A stretch of DNA of 64,000 nt from Pieris napi (lineage: Eukaryota; Arthropoda; Insecta; Lepidoptera; Pieridae), in NCBI RefSeq assembly GCF_905475465.1, contig NC_062236.1:1002001-1066000 (forward strand). Direction: 5' to 3'. This document shows positions 44,538 through 54,665 of this stretch, piece by piece. A program made the position numbers and the translations under genes. Numbering within the stretch: position 1 is the stretch's first letter; every line of letters starts with the position of its first letter. The notes under the pieces are model-generated. The model was not told the origin of the DNA. It was given only the letters and a program-made list of their open reading frames with translations, and made no database searches.

Positions 44538-44959
44538 ACTTTTTAACCGGATTGAAGTTATGTATTATTATAAATTTACAACTATTTAACATAATTTTAA
44601 ATTTATCCAAATTTTCAATTTGGTTTTAATTTGGATTAAAATCTCAAGAAAAACAATCCGAGAAAATAGAGGACACCGTGAGCCATTTTTGCCAAAATGG
44701 CTCAAATTTTTGCTTTTAGTCGATACCAACTCCGGGGAAATAAATACAGATAAGGCAACTTTCTCTACAGCTGTGATACTTTTTGACATCCAACATATTT
44801 TGTCTTCTGTCACGGTGACCACGCACGCTGTAAAGCACGCGAAACGTCGGATAAATTTAAAATTATGTTAAATAGTTGTAAATTTATAATAATACATAAC
44901 TTCAATCCGGTTAAAAAGTTTTTTCTTTAAATGTGTAAAGGTTATGTAAATCAAAGACA
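44538..44959 (+). mobile_element. Truncated Penelope-like element with a 72-bp inverted repeat and 14-bp target duplication
   Basis: 44640-44959 matches the Penelope-like 3' end at 9680-9993 (ATAGAGGACACCGTGAGCCA, GATACCAACTCCGGGGAAA, CACGCGAAACGTCGGATAAA). The left end is an inverted copy of part of that same 3' region: 44537-44608 is the exact reverse complement of 44849-44920. ATAATAGAGAACCA flanks the insert at 44524-44537 and 44960-44973. Only the last codons of the protein remain. Terminal inverted duplications are a known habit of Penelope-like elements. Confidence 0.8.
44814..44850 (+). ncRNA. Hammerhead-ribozyme-like relic, second copy
   Basis: Same layout as 9843-9880: GGTGACC, ACGCACGCTGTAAAGCACGC, GAAACGTC (44841-44848). 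The two copies differ at the base before TGACC, and both lack the CTGATGA core. Confidence 0.4.
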
Positions 44960-44973
44960 ATAATAGAGAACCA

Positions 44974-45235
44974 CTTTAAATAAAAATAATTTGATAATAG
45001 ATGACATTGTAGAACTAGCGGGGGAAAACTGGATGAATGTTGCTCAAAACAAAGAGAAATGGAAAAATATGGAGGAGGCTTCTACCCTAAAAGGGGCCAT
45101 ACAAAAACTAGACATAAAAAATTAAAAATAAATCTAACTTAAATTTTGTTTAAAACTTACTAACTTAACTAATACTAATATTAAGGATTATAAACTAACC
45201 AATTGTTGTATGGATTAAATAAAGCTTTAATAATA
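44974..45235 (+). mobile_element. RTE-like LINE 3' end, 5'-truncated
   Basis: Opens in the ORF C-terminus: IVELAGENWMNVAQNKEKWK, then NMEEASTLKG and a stop near 45125. This fits the RTE-like tail (..AG..W...A..R..W...EEA). A short 3' UTR ends in TAAATAAAGCTTTAATAATA, a simple-repeat tail. ATAATAGAGAACCA precedes it (44960-44973) and follows it (45236-45249). Confidence 0.7.
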
Positions 45236-45249
45236 ATAATAGAGAACCA

Positions 45250-46317
45250 CAGTAAATATTTGTGTTGTGTTTGGTACATTACTCAAGTATGATGTTCTTG
45301 ATCTCTTACCTAAGCTTATTTCGCAAATAGCACATAGACCGCAGAGCTATTTACTAGATTGCCTTTTTATCTTTCTCCATATATCATGACCTCAGAGGGT
45401 TATTTGTTTAGGTCACAAAATATTCGTGAATTCCACAATAGTTTTCCTTGTATGTTTTTTCTAGTTGTATACAGTGTTATCTTTATTCAAATTGTAGGGA
45501 TTTCATTATTTTTGGGAGAAAATTAAACATTTAATTTTTTTATCTTATTAATGAAGTGTCTATATTTGTGTCTGTATTTGTGTTCAGTTTCAGGTTCTCA
45601 ATACATTAAAAGCCTTGGAGGCTTGTTCTGATGTAATTGTTTAATTGGCAAAATATTTTTAAAATAAGAATTCTGTATGTGACAATTATAATAAAGTAGC
45701 GGTTTCGACAGACGTTGTCCTGTACACACAAACAAAAAAAATATCTAATAATGTAAATCATTCTCAACTCCACTTGTTTAAGTGACGAAAATTTCATCAA
45801 AATCTGTCCAGCTTTGTTAGCCAAGTTTTTAAAATAATATACGTGTTCCAAATTTAAAATAATTAAAAAGTTGAAAAAATGCATTTTCATTTGTAACAGA
45901 ACTTATGGCCAGAATAGTTATATACACTTGAATATATTGGAGAAAGATTTTCCTGTGACCGTTCTCCCAATGCATACATTTACAGATTTGAAAACAATCC
46001 TCATAAAATTAATTATTTTTATACTGAAAAACGAATATCTTATACAAAGAATCTCGGGGACAAAGCACATAAAACGTCCATGTCATGTACACTCTCCGAA
46101 ATTAACTTTTAGTTTTATAAATCTAAATTGCACTTCATTCTTCATACGAATCCAATATTCTTGAAAGAAAACTTAATCTAACTTCGCAAGACTAGAAGTA
46201 TTATTTATTTGCTGTTATTCTGTTTAACGACTTCATTGTTCCGCTATTTCAACTTTTATTAAAAGCTAGCAATTATACTGTAATGTTTATTATTCTAAAT
46301 CTCGTACTTTACTACAA
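45250..46317. other. No gene seen
   Basis: Two frames of 94-97 codons overlap here on opposite strands but have no recognisable motif. Their composition is that of random AT-rich DNA. Confidence 0.3.
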
Positions 46318-46495
46318 AAGTCACAAATCATTTATTCATATAGGAAACACAATGTACTCATATAAACGTCAAAAAAGAAACATACATTAAATGCTTCTAA
46401 TTTTACATTTACTGTCAGTATCGCCAAGTTTTTTGTTTTAAGTAAGTAAGGAGCTGCAACCATTACACCACGTTCCACATGACGTAAAACATTAC
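46318..46495 (-). repeat. Retroelement tail (TTTATTCATATAGG family)
   Basis: AATCATTTATTCATATAGGA at the 3' side, then ATATAAACGTCAAAA, TTTACTGTCAGTATCG, and AAGGAGCTGCAACCATTACA with CCACGTTCCACATGACGT. Same family as 17050-17145 and 30208-30785. Confidence 0.55.
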
Positions 46496-47104
46496 ATACA
46501 TATAATATATATTACATGACGTTTTTTTTTATTGAGAAAAAGCTTGCCAACGCTCGGCACACTGACACATTAGTAAAAACAAACACAAAATACAATTTTT
46601 AATGTGACAAGCACTTAAAGGCAAACATGACATATAATCTCTATAACCTATTATTAAACAAAACAAACATTGCAAAAAAAAAACAATTAATAATCAAAGA
46701 AAATATTCAAATTAAAAAACTACCTAGCTCGTTTACGCTTAATCTGGACATCGGTGAGCTTTGACCAAAACGCAAAATATTCCTTATTTAGCGATATGAA
46801 AAAACTTAGTAACATAAACATGTGACAGTTATATATAAAAAAATAAAAGCAAATATAAACCTATTTGACTAGATTAGCTATCTATTTTGTCTAGTTTGAT
46901 TGTCCTATGGAGCAGGACCAGCATGTTTCCAAGAATTTTATATTGAATATTTTCCTCTAATTTGTGATTTGCCTACAAAGTATATTTTTAATAAAAGTTT
47001 AAAATTTACTTTCGTTTAGTTTTAATATAATGTTATTCTACAGTCTAGTCATATTAAAAAGATATTTAAGCTAATATGATTTAAATGAATACTAAAAATA
47101 TGGA
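46496..47104. other. No gene seen
   Basis: Unassigned AT-rich sequence. Confidence 0.3.
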
Positions 47105-47830
47105 CCTCAACTTCCAAACAGTTATAACTGTTAAAAAGCATCCAAAACATTTAAAGAAACTTGCCTGGATATACAGAGGGATCCAGCACGGCTGTGGGTG
47201 CCTGCATGTTCCACAACAATGTATTTAAAAAAAAAAGGGTGCGTGTACTTATGTACGCGCGTAAGAAGTTATACTTCTTTGGCTTTCTTTATTTTTTTTA
47301 AATATTAAATAATTAATAACAAATATTAACGTTAATAATTTAATAATATTTAATATTTAGTATATTATTCAATTATTAATTAATATTACGTAATAATAAT
47401 TATTATTTTATTATATTATTCATTCAATTTAATAACTACGTATGTTTCATAACCTTTTAACTAAGTAACAATAGGTCTTTGTGAAAAAACATTGCTAAAT
47501 TTCTTTGAAAAAATAATTAAAACTCCTTTATTTGTTTAAAAGGTAAATGTTATGTTATTATGTTCATCCAAAATTCTTGGCTTAGCTGCTAACTTCACGC
47601 ATATTCTATTTCTTTTTACTTGTAGATTGTCTTATTCCCATCTCGCTCGCGCACGCTATAATCACACTGACAACTTTGTGTCTCAGGTGCGCGCGCATCG
47701 TAAAATTTCACTCTCATCAATTTTTCATAACGCGCCTAAAGAAGTATAACTTCAAAATTTGTTACGCCATGGCTAACAAACTATTTAATCACCTTCCTAG
47801 CAGTTATAGATCACTGCCGTGAAATTCTTT
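47105..47830 (+). repeat. LINE-like tail split by the short inverted-repeat element
   Basis: 47105-47238 (AACTTGCCTGGATATACAGA, GGGATCCAGCACGGCTGTGG, GTGCCTGCATGTTCC, AATGTATTTAAA) and, after the insertion, TTACGCCATGGCTAACAAAC. The uninterrupted counterpart is 8809-9190 on the other strand, where AATGTATTT-type sequence runs straight into TTACGCCATGGCTATC. Confidence 0.6.
47239..47753 (+). mobile_element. Short inverted-repeat element, copy D (subfamily 1, most complete)
   Basis: 515 bp. Left end GTGCGTGTACTTATGTACGC then AAGAAGTTATACTTCTTTGGC. Right end GCGCGCGCATCGTAAAATTT, CACTCTCATCAATTTTTCAT, AACGCGCCTAAAGAAGTATA then ACTTC. The GAAGTTATACTTCTTTrGGC block is inverted between the ends. 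The core is very AT-rich and self-complementary. No coding capacity. Its borders are set by comparison with the empty site at 8809-9190. Confidence 0.7.
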
Positions 47831-48280
47831 CAGGGGATGTATTTGGATTATAAGTTTGACAACAATTAAAAACAGCTTATTATGACATTGTGTTGATGTT
47901 CTTATTAACTCAATAAGTCATAGAAAATTTATATGTCATTTGCTTGCCTATTTTTATATAGCTGATTGTGCAGATTTTATGATTGATCGATCTAAATGTA
48001 CCACTTTCTTGCAAATAAATGATTTATTTGACAGTTAAGAAAGTGTAGCAAACGTTTCACACATAAAGATTTAATTCCATACAAAATAATGATTCTAGTA
48101 CCACATGCAAACTCTGAATCGCATTACAAAATAAGTAAATTGTAAATCAGACGAAGTTCACTGATTGTACCCGTACAACTCTACAACTTCCCCAGTTTAT
48201 AATAAACAGAGACACGGCGAAATTATTCCGTAACTTTGTGTGAGAGAAATTTATGGAATACCGCCGTCTAAATTGCTCGT

Positions 48281-48547
48281 GTGGGTTTTGGATTGTCACA
48301 AAAACAAGTCATAATTGTATCAACTAGAACAGATGTGAGTTTTATTTTATGTTATATACCACAGCTCAAGATATTACTAAAAGTCTTGTATACTATACCT
48401 ACGGCTCACTTATCTGGTACTTCTAATGGTCCAGTGAATATGCTAAGCTTTTACAACTTAATTACTAACATTGATGAAAATATTGATATATTTTACAACA
48501 ATCTTCTAACTTACCGTAACTTTGTTCATGCTCATAATGATGTTTAA
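48281..48547 (+). pseudogene. Possible LINE ORF C-terminus, unrecognised
   Basis: An 88-codon frame ends NMLSFYNLITNIDENIDIFY, NNLLTYRNFVHAHNDV, stop. The N.LC.FYN.I....DIF pattern is reminiscent of jockey/CR1-like LINE C-termini, and an AATAAA lies about 165 bp downstream at 48713 at the end of what could be a 3' UTR. I cannot place it firmly; it may equally be a chance frame. Confidence 0.3.
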
Positions 48548-50149
48548 GTTTCTATTTAGTTTTTGGTTATTTTTTTTGTGGTTGCTTGTTATATTTTACT
48601 AGCTAGCTTGCTTATGCTCTAATATAATTGATGTGTATGTGTGTAAAATTTGTGATGACATGTGTTCTTGTATAATTTTATGTATGCACGTTGTTTTAGA
48701 ACTTATAAATGAATAAATCCTCTCGAAAGATGTGTGCTGCGATATAGCGCGCTACACAATTGTTGATCTAGTTAGCTCTGGGGCTTCTTAAGTTATATAT
48801 CCTAGATATATACATGTGTTAAAGTGACATGAGAACAGATAGATAGGTCTATAAATTATTTCCATAAGCATCTGGTTGTCCTCATTTGTGATGTCTGAGA
48901 GCATATTTAAAAATTTCATAAATTTTCCAATATTTTCATTATAATGCCTAGAATAACAAAAGAGAATAATTCATCCATCGTTATGCGAACAATTTTGCCG
49001 CAATTGCTGAGGATTCCTTTTAAATTCTATACTTGAATGTTACTTAAACTACAAAAAACTGGACGTATATATTTTAAAATAATAAGCAATTTAATTATTA
49101 ATCTGAGTACTCCTAATGGATAACTTAAAGATACATTGATAATATTAGTAATTTATTGCCATAAACAGATTTTACAGCTCACCCTGATGTAAAAAGTATT
49201 TAAAATTATCGCTATATAAACAAAAATACACACATACACGAGATTTAGTAGAAAAATATATTTCTAGAACGTTCAATAGATGCTGAACTGAAGTAGTGAG
49301 AGCTGTATTATGTTTATTCGAAATCAGAAACAGTACCAAGCAAGTTTTCGCTGCTTACAAATTTCGTAAATTTTATTTCCTCACATGACTGAATATTACT
49401 TTGAAGAAAGAACAAAGATCAAAAGACTAATTAATAATCAATTCTTAATTACACAGGTAATTTTACAAAGCATTTCTACGAATTAAAAAACTAAGGCTTT
49501 TTTCATCTTAAATACGATTTTTTTTGCTAAGAAAACCTTCGTAGCTATTGAGCAATAAAATTATTAAAAATACAACGTTCATTGGAATCAACGCTTTTAA
49601 ATATGAATTATCTATTGTAGACGTTTATTTTATTATATTTTGAATATACATATTGCCTATGTTAACTCAGGGATAATGCGTAGCGAAGGTTGAAGAAGGT
49701 AAAAAGCTTTTATTTGTTTAAAAGTACCTAAATATACATGCACAGTGAAACGGGCATTTTTAACAATTAAAACAGAATTCATTTCAGTCTAGTGACTACG
49801 TTGGGATGCACCAGGTGATTCAGTAAATTTTCAATAGAATTCCTATTTTCAACCTATTTTTGTAAAAGTTTTGGTAAATTTTACGTTTCATATTTTTACA
49901 ACATGTCTTGATGAAAAAAAGCGGATTATTAAAAACCTATGTTGATTTTTAGAAACCTCAAAGGAAAGTATAAGATTTCTATGATTTTTTCTTTCACGTT
50001 TCACCTATTTGAAATGCATTTTATAAATATTAATAAAGCTGGTGAGTTTGTTTGAATAACTACTGATTTGAATTGATATCTTTTGGGTCAGATAGGCAAT
50101 CCAGGAGCTGAATGCAAAAAGAAATGCTATCATGAATAATTATAATATA
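48548..50149. other. No gene seen
   Basis: Long AT-rich stretch; AATAAA at 48713. Nothing else recognised. Confidence 0.3.
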
Positions 50150-50225
50150 ACTAGCTGACCTGGAAACAGTTGTATTGTTCAAATAATAACAAATAATAGT
50201 ATGCGCCCTTATCACATAGAACGTA
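50150..50225 (+). repeat. ACTAG-head repeat, head fragment
   Basis: ACTAGCTGACCTGGAAACAG then a short AT-rich piece containing ATGCGCCCTTATCACATAGA. Tail not identified. Confidence 0.4.
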
Positions 50226-50759
50226 AAAATAGTTTATGATTTATTAAACGTTCTTAATATATATTTAAAATCTGGTTTCCCAGGTGTCTGATTACAAACT
50301 CTGTGACCCGAGAATAATAAATATAGATTAAAACACATCCCAGGCTTCTGATGTGGTGAGAAACGTATTTCACGAGCTTGCGACTTTAACATTATATGTA
50401 TTCCCAGTACATACAATAAAATAAAGTATTCTATTATAGATTTTGGAGCAATTCTGGTAGAAAACAGTATATATCAAATAAACGTACGACCGAGTCTAAG
50501 AACGGTAAATCAAATTTAAAATACGATAACCGCAATTTTGCTTTAGGATACGCTGAAGTTTGCTCACTGTATCAAAGAACGTACGTAACTTCTACTTCTA
50601 AATTCCTACTAAGTAACTTAATAACGATAACTAATCACAATACTGAGGGTTTTAAAAGTAATTCTAAGCTAACCTGGGCTTCGTAAGTTTAAGTTAAACG
50701 CCAATTATAAGTGTTACTGTTAATTTTTTTCTACTATGGTACTCTTTATAAAATTTGAC
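50226..50759. other. No gene seen
   Basis: Unassigned. Confidence 0.3.
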
Positions 50760-51020
50760 TTACTTTTTTTGACTTAATATCCTGTAACCCCTAGATGGAT
50801 CATGGGGCGTCCACAGTGAGTCTACATCGCGTTCAAGTCTCTGCAACTATACGACAGTTTGCTTGGGACGTCCACGCTTTCCTTGCGGCTTCCAATCTAG
50901 CACATACTTGGGGATATAATTGGCATCTCTTCGGAGTGTATGGCCTATCCATTTCCACTTGCGTCGCTTGATCTGCTGGCTAATCAGGGGAAAATGACAT
51001 ATCAGAAACGTGGTTCGCAA
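50760..51020 (-). pseudogene. RTE-like LINE ORF C-terminal relic
   Basis: Minus-strand frame SQQIKRRKWKWIGHTLRRDA, then YVLDWKPQGKRGRPKQT. IKRRKWKWIGHTLR and WNPQGKR.RGRP are hallmarks of the RTE-type endonuclease-reverse transcriptase tail. After the frame shifts, VDSLWTPHDPSRG-like residues follow to about 50780. The catalytic domain is absent. Confidence 0.75.
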
Positions 51021-51054
51021 GAGATTCCGTATATCTCTTATCAAGCGTAAAAGT

Positions 51055-51232
51055 CTTTATTTAAAATACTGGCAACACACTTGCGAGCCCTCTGTTATTG
51101 TGATACATGTATCTTATGTTCCATAATAAACATATAAATAAACGTATTTTTATTGAGAGTGTCCATGGGCGGCGGTACCACCTAACATCTTCCTGACTAC
51201 TGTCCGTTTGCTCCTATTCTGTAAAAAAAGTT
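51055..51232 (+). repeat. LINE 3'-end fragment with a small insertion
   Basis: CTGGCAACACACTTGCGAGC and CCTCTGTTATT, then a foreign 49-55 bp, then GAGAGTGTCCATGGGCGGCG to TTCTGTAAAAAAAG. Confidence 0.75.
51101..51149 (+). mobile_element. Very short retro-insertion with TTATTG duplication
   Basis: TGATACATGTATCTTATGTT and CCATAATAAACAT are the reverse complement of the AT-rich end at 34363-34395. TTATTG flanks it at 51095-51100 and 51150-51155. It splits a LINE 3' UTR that is contiguous in other copies. Confidence 0.65.
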
Positions 51233-51749
51233 TAATTAAAAAACACAGCAATATTAATCAGATAAAAATGTATTTTGTATATTTACTTTTAATTGTATCA
51301 TCTTTAAATGACCTTTTTGACATAGCTTGAAGCTCTCAAGCTATAAGTTCAAGTCAAGCTTAAAATACGAGTAGTAACTGGATTTGTAGGGAAATTCGTT
51401 ATAGATTTGAAAGTATTTGCAATAATTCATGAATGGGGTCGAACGTACTGAATTGATCGAATAAAATGGAATCTATTAAAAGTTCTTGAGAGCTTTTCTG
51501 TAAGCACTTTTCTTATAAGAATTTTCGCACAAAATACACCATTAAGAAAGCGTGTATCTGGAATCTGAATCTGTAGAAATTCTTGGTCCTTAATTTTGAA
51601 CACATCTCAAGTCTCGTTTTCAGCTGTCAAATACAACTTAATAGAACAGACTTTAGCTTAAAAGCTACGGTACTGATCCCAAACAATAATGGAAATATGT
51701 ACTATAATACATATTATGAAGTTCAATGTAAATAAATCTAATTTATAAA
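51233..51749. other. No gene seen
   Basis: Unassigned. Confidence 0.3.
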
Positions 51750-52107
51750 ATTCTCGTGTCATAATTTGGTCGTTCCCATACTCCTCCGAAACGGTTAGAC
51801 CGATTCTTATGAAATTTTTTATGCATATTCAGTAAGTTTGAGAATCGGCTACTATCTATCTTTCAAACCCTTAAGTGATAAGGGGTGTCCACCCCAACAA
51901 TTTACTTTTTATTTTTTAAACATTTTTTTGTTTTTATTTCTCATGATCATTGATCATCCATACAAAAATACATACAATCCTTAATTTTCACCCCTCTACG
52001 ATAAACCCCTATTTTTTATTATTGATAGTTATTTTTATGGAACTAAAAAAATGTTTCCTAGTAAATAATATACACGGCAAAACAACGTCTGCTGGGTCAC
52101 ATATTAT
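51750..52107 (-). repeat. ACTAG-head interspersed repeat (family 3)
   Basis: Minus-strand head TGACCCAGCAGACGTTGTTT near 52100, then TTTGCCGTGTATATTATTTA; the other end has CCATACTCCTCCGAAACGGT. Counterpart of 24163-24505. Confidence 0.65.
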
Positions 52108-52415
52108 ATATTTTTATATGTAACAGGAGGCTCACCTGATGTTAAGTGATACTGCCGCCCATGAACATTCACATTGCCAGGAGGCTCGCAAGTGCGTCGC
52201 CAGCCTTTTAAGAAATGATACGCCCATTTCTTGAAGGACCCTAAGTCGAATTGGTTCGGAAATACTTTAGTGGGCAGCCGGTTTCACATAGTGCTGCTGC
52301 GGGGCAAAATTGTCTTAGTAAACGCTCAGTTGTGGAATGACGGACGTCGACGTAATGCGATGCGACGCCGATGATGAAACTCAGCAAGAATTAGTCCGAA
52401 CAAATCCTGTGAACA
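52108..52415 (-). repeat. LINE 3' end including ORF C-terminus
   Basis: GGAGGCTCACCTGATGTTAA, CTGCCGCCCATGAACATTCA, CCTTTTAAGAAATGATACGC, AAGTCGAATTGGTTCGGAAA, AACGCTCAGTTGTGGAATGA. In reverse complement this is the C-terminal coding region (FP.QYDL..FKKRAYS-like) and 3' UTR. The plus-strand 60-codon frame at 52337 is incidental. Confidence 0.75.
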
Positions 52416-52699
52416 CTTGTAAAAAATATATTTATTCCGTTCCAACAAATCCCACTTTCGTAATCAACTACAAATCCAAATTTATCAACTACGCAATACA
52501 TACTGTTTCAAAGTGTTAAAAACCAAGTCACGCCACTCAGTTCTTCTATCGTAAAAAGTTGTGCGATCCATGTAACACCAAGTAGGTTAATTTATTCAGT
52601 CCCTTCTTAAGGGACCTTCTGTAACTCTTCTTCCAAACAATCTAATTTAATGTGTAATCAATCAAATATACAGTATTTACAATTTTCTTAATAAAAATA
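52416..52699. other. No gene seen
   Basis: Unassigned. Confidence 0.3.
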
Positions 52700-52922
52700 A
52701 TTAAAAATAAAATAAAAACAAATTTAAAAAGTTTGGTCCCTGTGGCAGTGTACCCTTAACGGTGGCAGCAATCGATTCTTAATCGTATTGCGATACTTAC
52801 TCGTTGATGATAGCACTAGCTTAGGCGCTTAAATCTTTAATTAGTGCCTGTACTTGAACCCTATGGCTCAATAGTCGCTACTCTAGAGTCTCAATGGGAA
52901 CAAAATCGAAGGTAAGTTTAGT
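52700..52922 (-). pseudogene. LINE ORF C-terminal relic (GDPRA family)
   Basis: TTGGTCCCTGTGGCAGTGTA, CGTATTGCGATACTTACTCG and GTGCCTGTACTTGAACCCTA, then GGGAACAAAATCGAAGG. In reverse complement these are the PFGVET.G.WG... and QR..IAI.RG..A....TLPQGP ends. Several indels. Confidence 0.6.
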
Positions 52923-53251
52923 TAAGCTAGTTATTTATTTAATGTGCAATAAAATATGTATTAGAATGTTTACATTTTATTTTCATACGATGGCCAAGTG
53001 ACTATCTGCTTGGTTACTGAATATTCAGGTTTCTAGTTTTATCCACAGCGAAGTTATGAGGGGTTCGAAAAACTGTTTTGAAAAGAAGATGATACGGCTT
53101 TGCCTCTTTTTGCTCGTCTTGGCCGTATCCCGCATCAGAATTTTACCACAATTTTTAACGTAGTAACTATTTAAACTAAAGTAAAAGAAATAACCATCAT
53201 TTATAAAAAAATTTTTTTTTTTTACGATTACAAAATATATATTTTACATCC
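52923..53251. other. No supported gene
   Basis: A 24-codon frame from 53093 encodes a hydrophobic stretch (MIRLCLFLLVLAVS), but it stops at once and has no clear splice donor. Confidence 0.3.
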
Positions 53252-53512
53252 AACGGCTCATTGGTCTAGTGGTTAGTACCCCTGTCTGCGAATCCATGGG
53301 TCCCGGGTTCGATCCCCGGCTGAGACGAACATCGATGTGATGAGCATTTGGTGTTGTGCTTAGGTCTTGGGTGTTTAAATATGTATTTATATGTCTATCT
53401 ATATATAATGTGTATGTATATCCGTTGCCTAGTACCCATAACTAAAGCTTGGTGAAGCTTTAGTTATGGGACTTATCATGGGACTAGGTCAATTGGTGTG
53501 AATTGTCCAATC
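53252..53512 (+). repeat. tRNA-like SINE, second family, copy 1
   Basis: Head CTCATTGGTCTAGTGGTTAG (A box TGGTCTAGTGG) and B box GGTTCGATCCC give a tRNA-like 5' part. Body: GATGAGCATTTGGTGTTGTG, CTTAGGTCTTGGGTG. The end is CAATTGGTGTGAATTGTC. The acceptor arm does not close fully, so this is not a functional tRNA gene. Near 53440-53470 there is a stem TAACTAAAGCTT/AAGCTTTAGTTA. Confidence 0.8.
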
Positions 53513-53524
53513 ATATTAAAAAAT

Positions 53525-53875
53525 ATTAGACAAATCGTCCTGTCGCACGCCATTCTTCCAGATTATATGCGTGCACAGACACATACGCGCGGAAGGAGCA
53601 ATAGCAGTTTTTGTGGTTGCGTGCGAGTGTCGATAAAATTTCATAATAAAATGGTCTGTAAAGTCGGTTTACGGACGATAGTTTAACGTGACAACGACAT
53701 AACAAAACATTGATGATATTATTGCATACTTGCGTCTTTGAGTGGAAGATGATGCGGTATGATAGATGCGGCGCAAGCGTACAATGAGCGTAATGGGACA
53801 ATGAGTCACGCTTTTTCGTGCCTGAGCCGTCTACATCGATTTGTTAGACGTTATCACGTCAAAAAACATTTTAAA
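53525..53875. mobile_element. Candidate non-autonomous element (GACGTTATCACGTC family), copy 2
   Basis: Includes CCTGTCGCACGCCATTCTTC, ATATGCGTGCACAGACACAT, GTCTGTAAAGTCGGTTTACG and GACGTTATCACGTCAAAAAA. Shares the last two blocks with 30275-30648. GC-richer than its flanks. It directly follows the SINE at 53252-53512. Confidence 0.45.
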
Positions 53876-54407
53876 TATTAAATGGTGTGAAATTATTTGT
53901 GCGTGAGTAGTTAAAGTGGTATAAGATGCTGCGAATAAATAATCTAAAAACATTAAATAAATATAATCCTAAACAAGCATTTTCATTTGTATTTTATTTT
54001 AAAAACAACTTTCCTTTTTCATAAATTTTATTAAATTGTTATACAGTTAAAGAATAACATCTTTAGATAAATGCTATTGAGGGTTTTGGAGAAGGATGAA
54101 GGGGAGTTAACAAAGCATTAAAGGAATGCCCAGTTTAGTGAGAAATTATGGAATTTTGGGAGGTATTAAGGTATTTCAATGTTTACACCTTGGTTGTTTT
54201 AGACGTGGGTCAGTGGTAAAAGGCTATATTATACAATGCAATATCTGTTTTAGTTAACGTGATTTAAGACAACGCCTTTTTCAGAAGCTTTTGTGAGGAG
54301 GTGAATGTGAAAATGCATCCACTGCCCCCAAAAAAGGCAACGTAGCCAATCGAGTCAGAATTTTTGTTTTATCGGAAATTTGTGATAGTGATACCATGGA
54401 CACTATT
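53876..54407. other. No gene seen
   Basis: Unassigned. Confidence 0.3.
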
Positions 54408-54665
54408 AATACTAGAGGGCTAGAAAAATTGGTACGCTCTTTTCTTGAAGGGCCCTAAGTTGAATTGGTTCGGAAACACTTAAGTTGGTATCTGGTTCCA
54501 CATAGTGGTGGTGCGCGGCAAAAACTGCCTTAAATAACGTCCAGTTGAGGATCGGCGGAAGTCGAGGTGATACGGGTGGAATTTTGAATTCTGCCTTGAC
54601 GTGCAATGATGAAACTCAGCTGCAGGTTGGCCCAAACACGAGAACAAGACTGCCTTTACCAGTCA
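54408..54665 (-). repeat. LINE 3' end including ORF C-terminus
   Basis: TTGGTACGCTCTTTTCTTGA, TGAATTGGTTCGGAAACACT, GTTCCACATAGTGGTGGTGC, GGTGATACGGGTGGAATTTT and AATGATGAAACTCAGCTGCA. The part with GGCGGTATCACTTAACATCA is missing. Confidence 0.75.

Noticed and set aside
45606..46164. Two overlapping open frames of 94 and 97 codons
   Set aside because: Opposite strands, no motif, composition typical of random AT-rich sequence.
47239..47285. loxP-like recombination site because of the ATAACTTC/GAAGTTAT arms
   Set aside because: The resemblance covers only part of one arm; the sequence is the end of a repeated element, with no 8-bp spacer arrangement.
53083..53160. Short secreted peptide (hydrophobic MIRLCLFLLVLAVS stretch)
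   Set aside because: Stops after 24 codons, no clear splice donor, no context; hydrophobic runs are frequent in AT-rich DNA.
53257..53330. A free-standing tRNA gene
   Set aside because: Good A and B boxes, but the acceptor stem has mismatches, and a SINE body follows; a second copy with the same body exists at 60060-60302.
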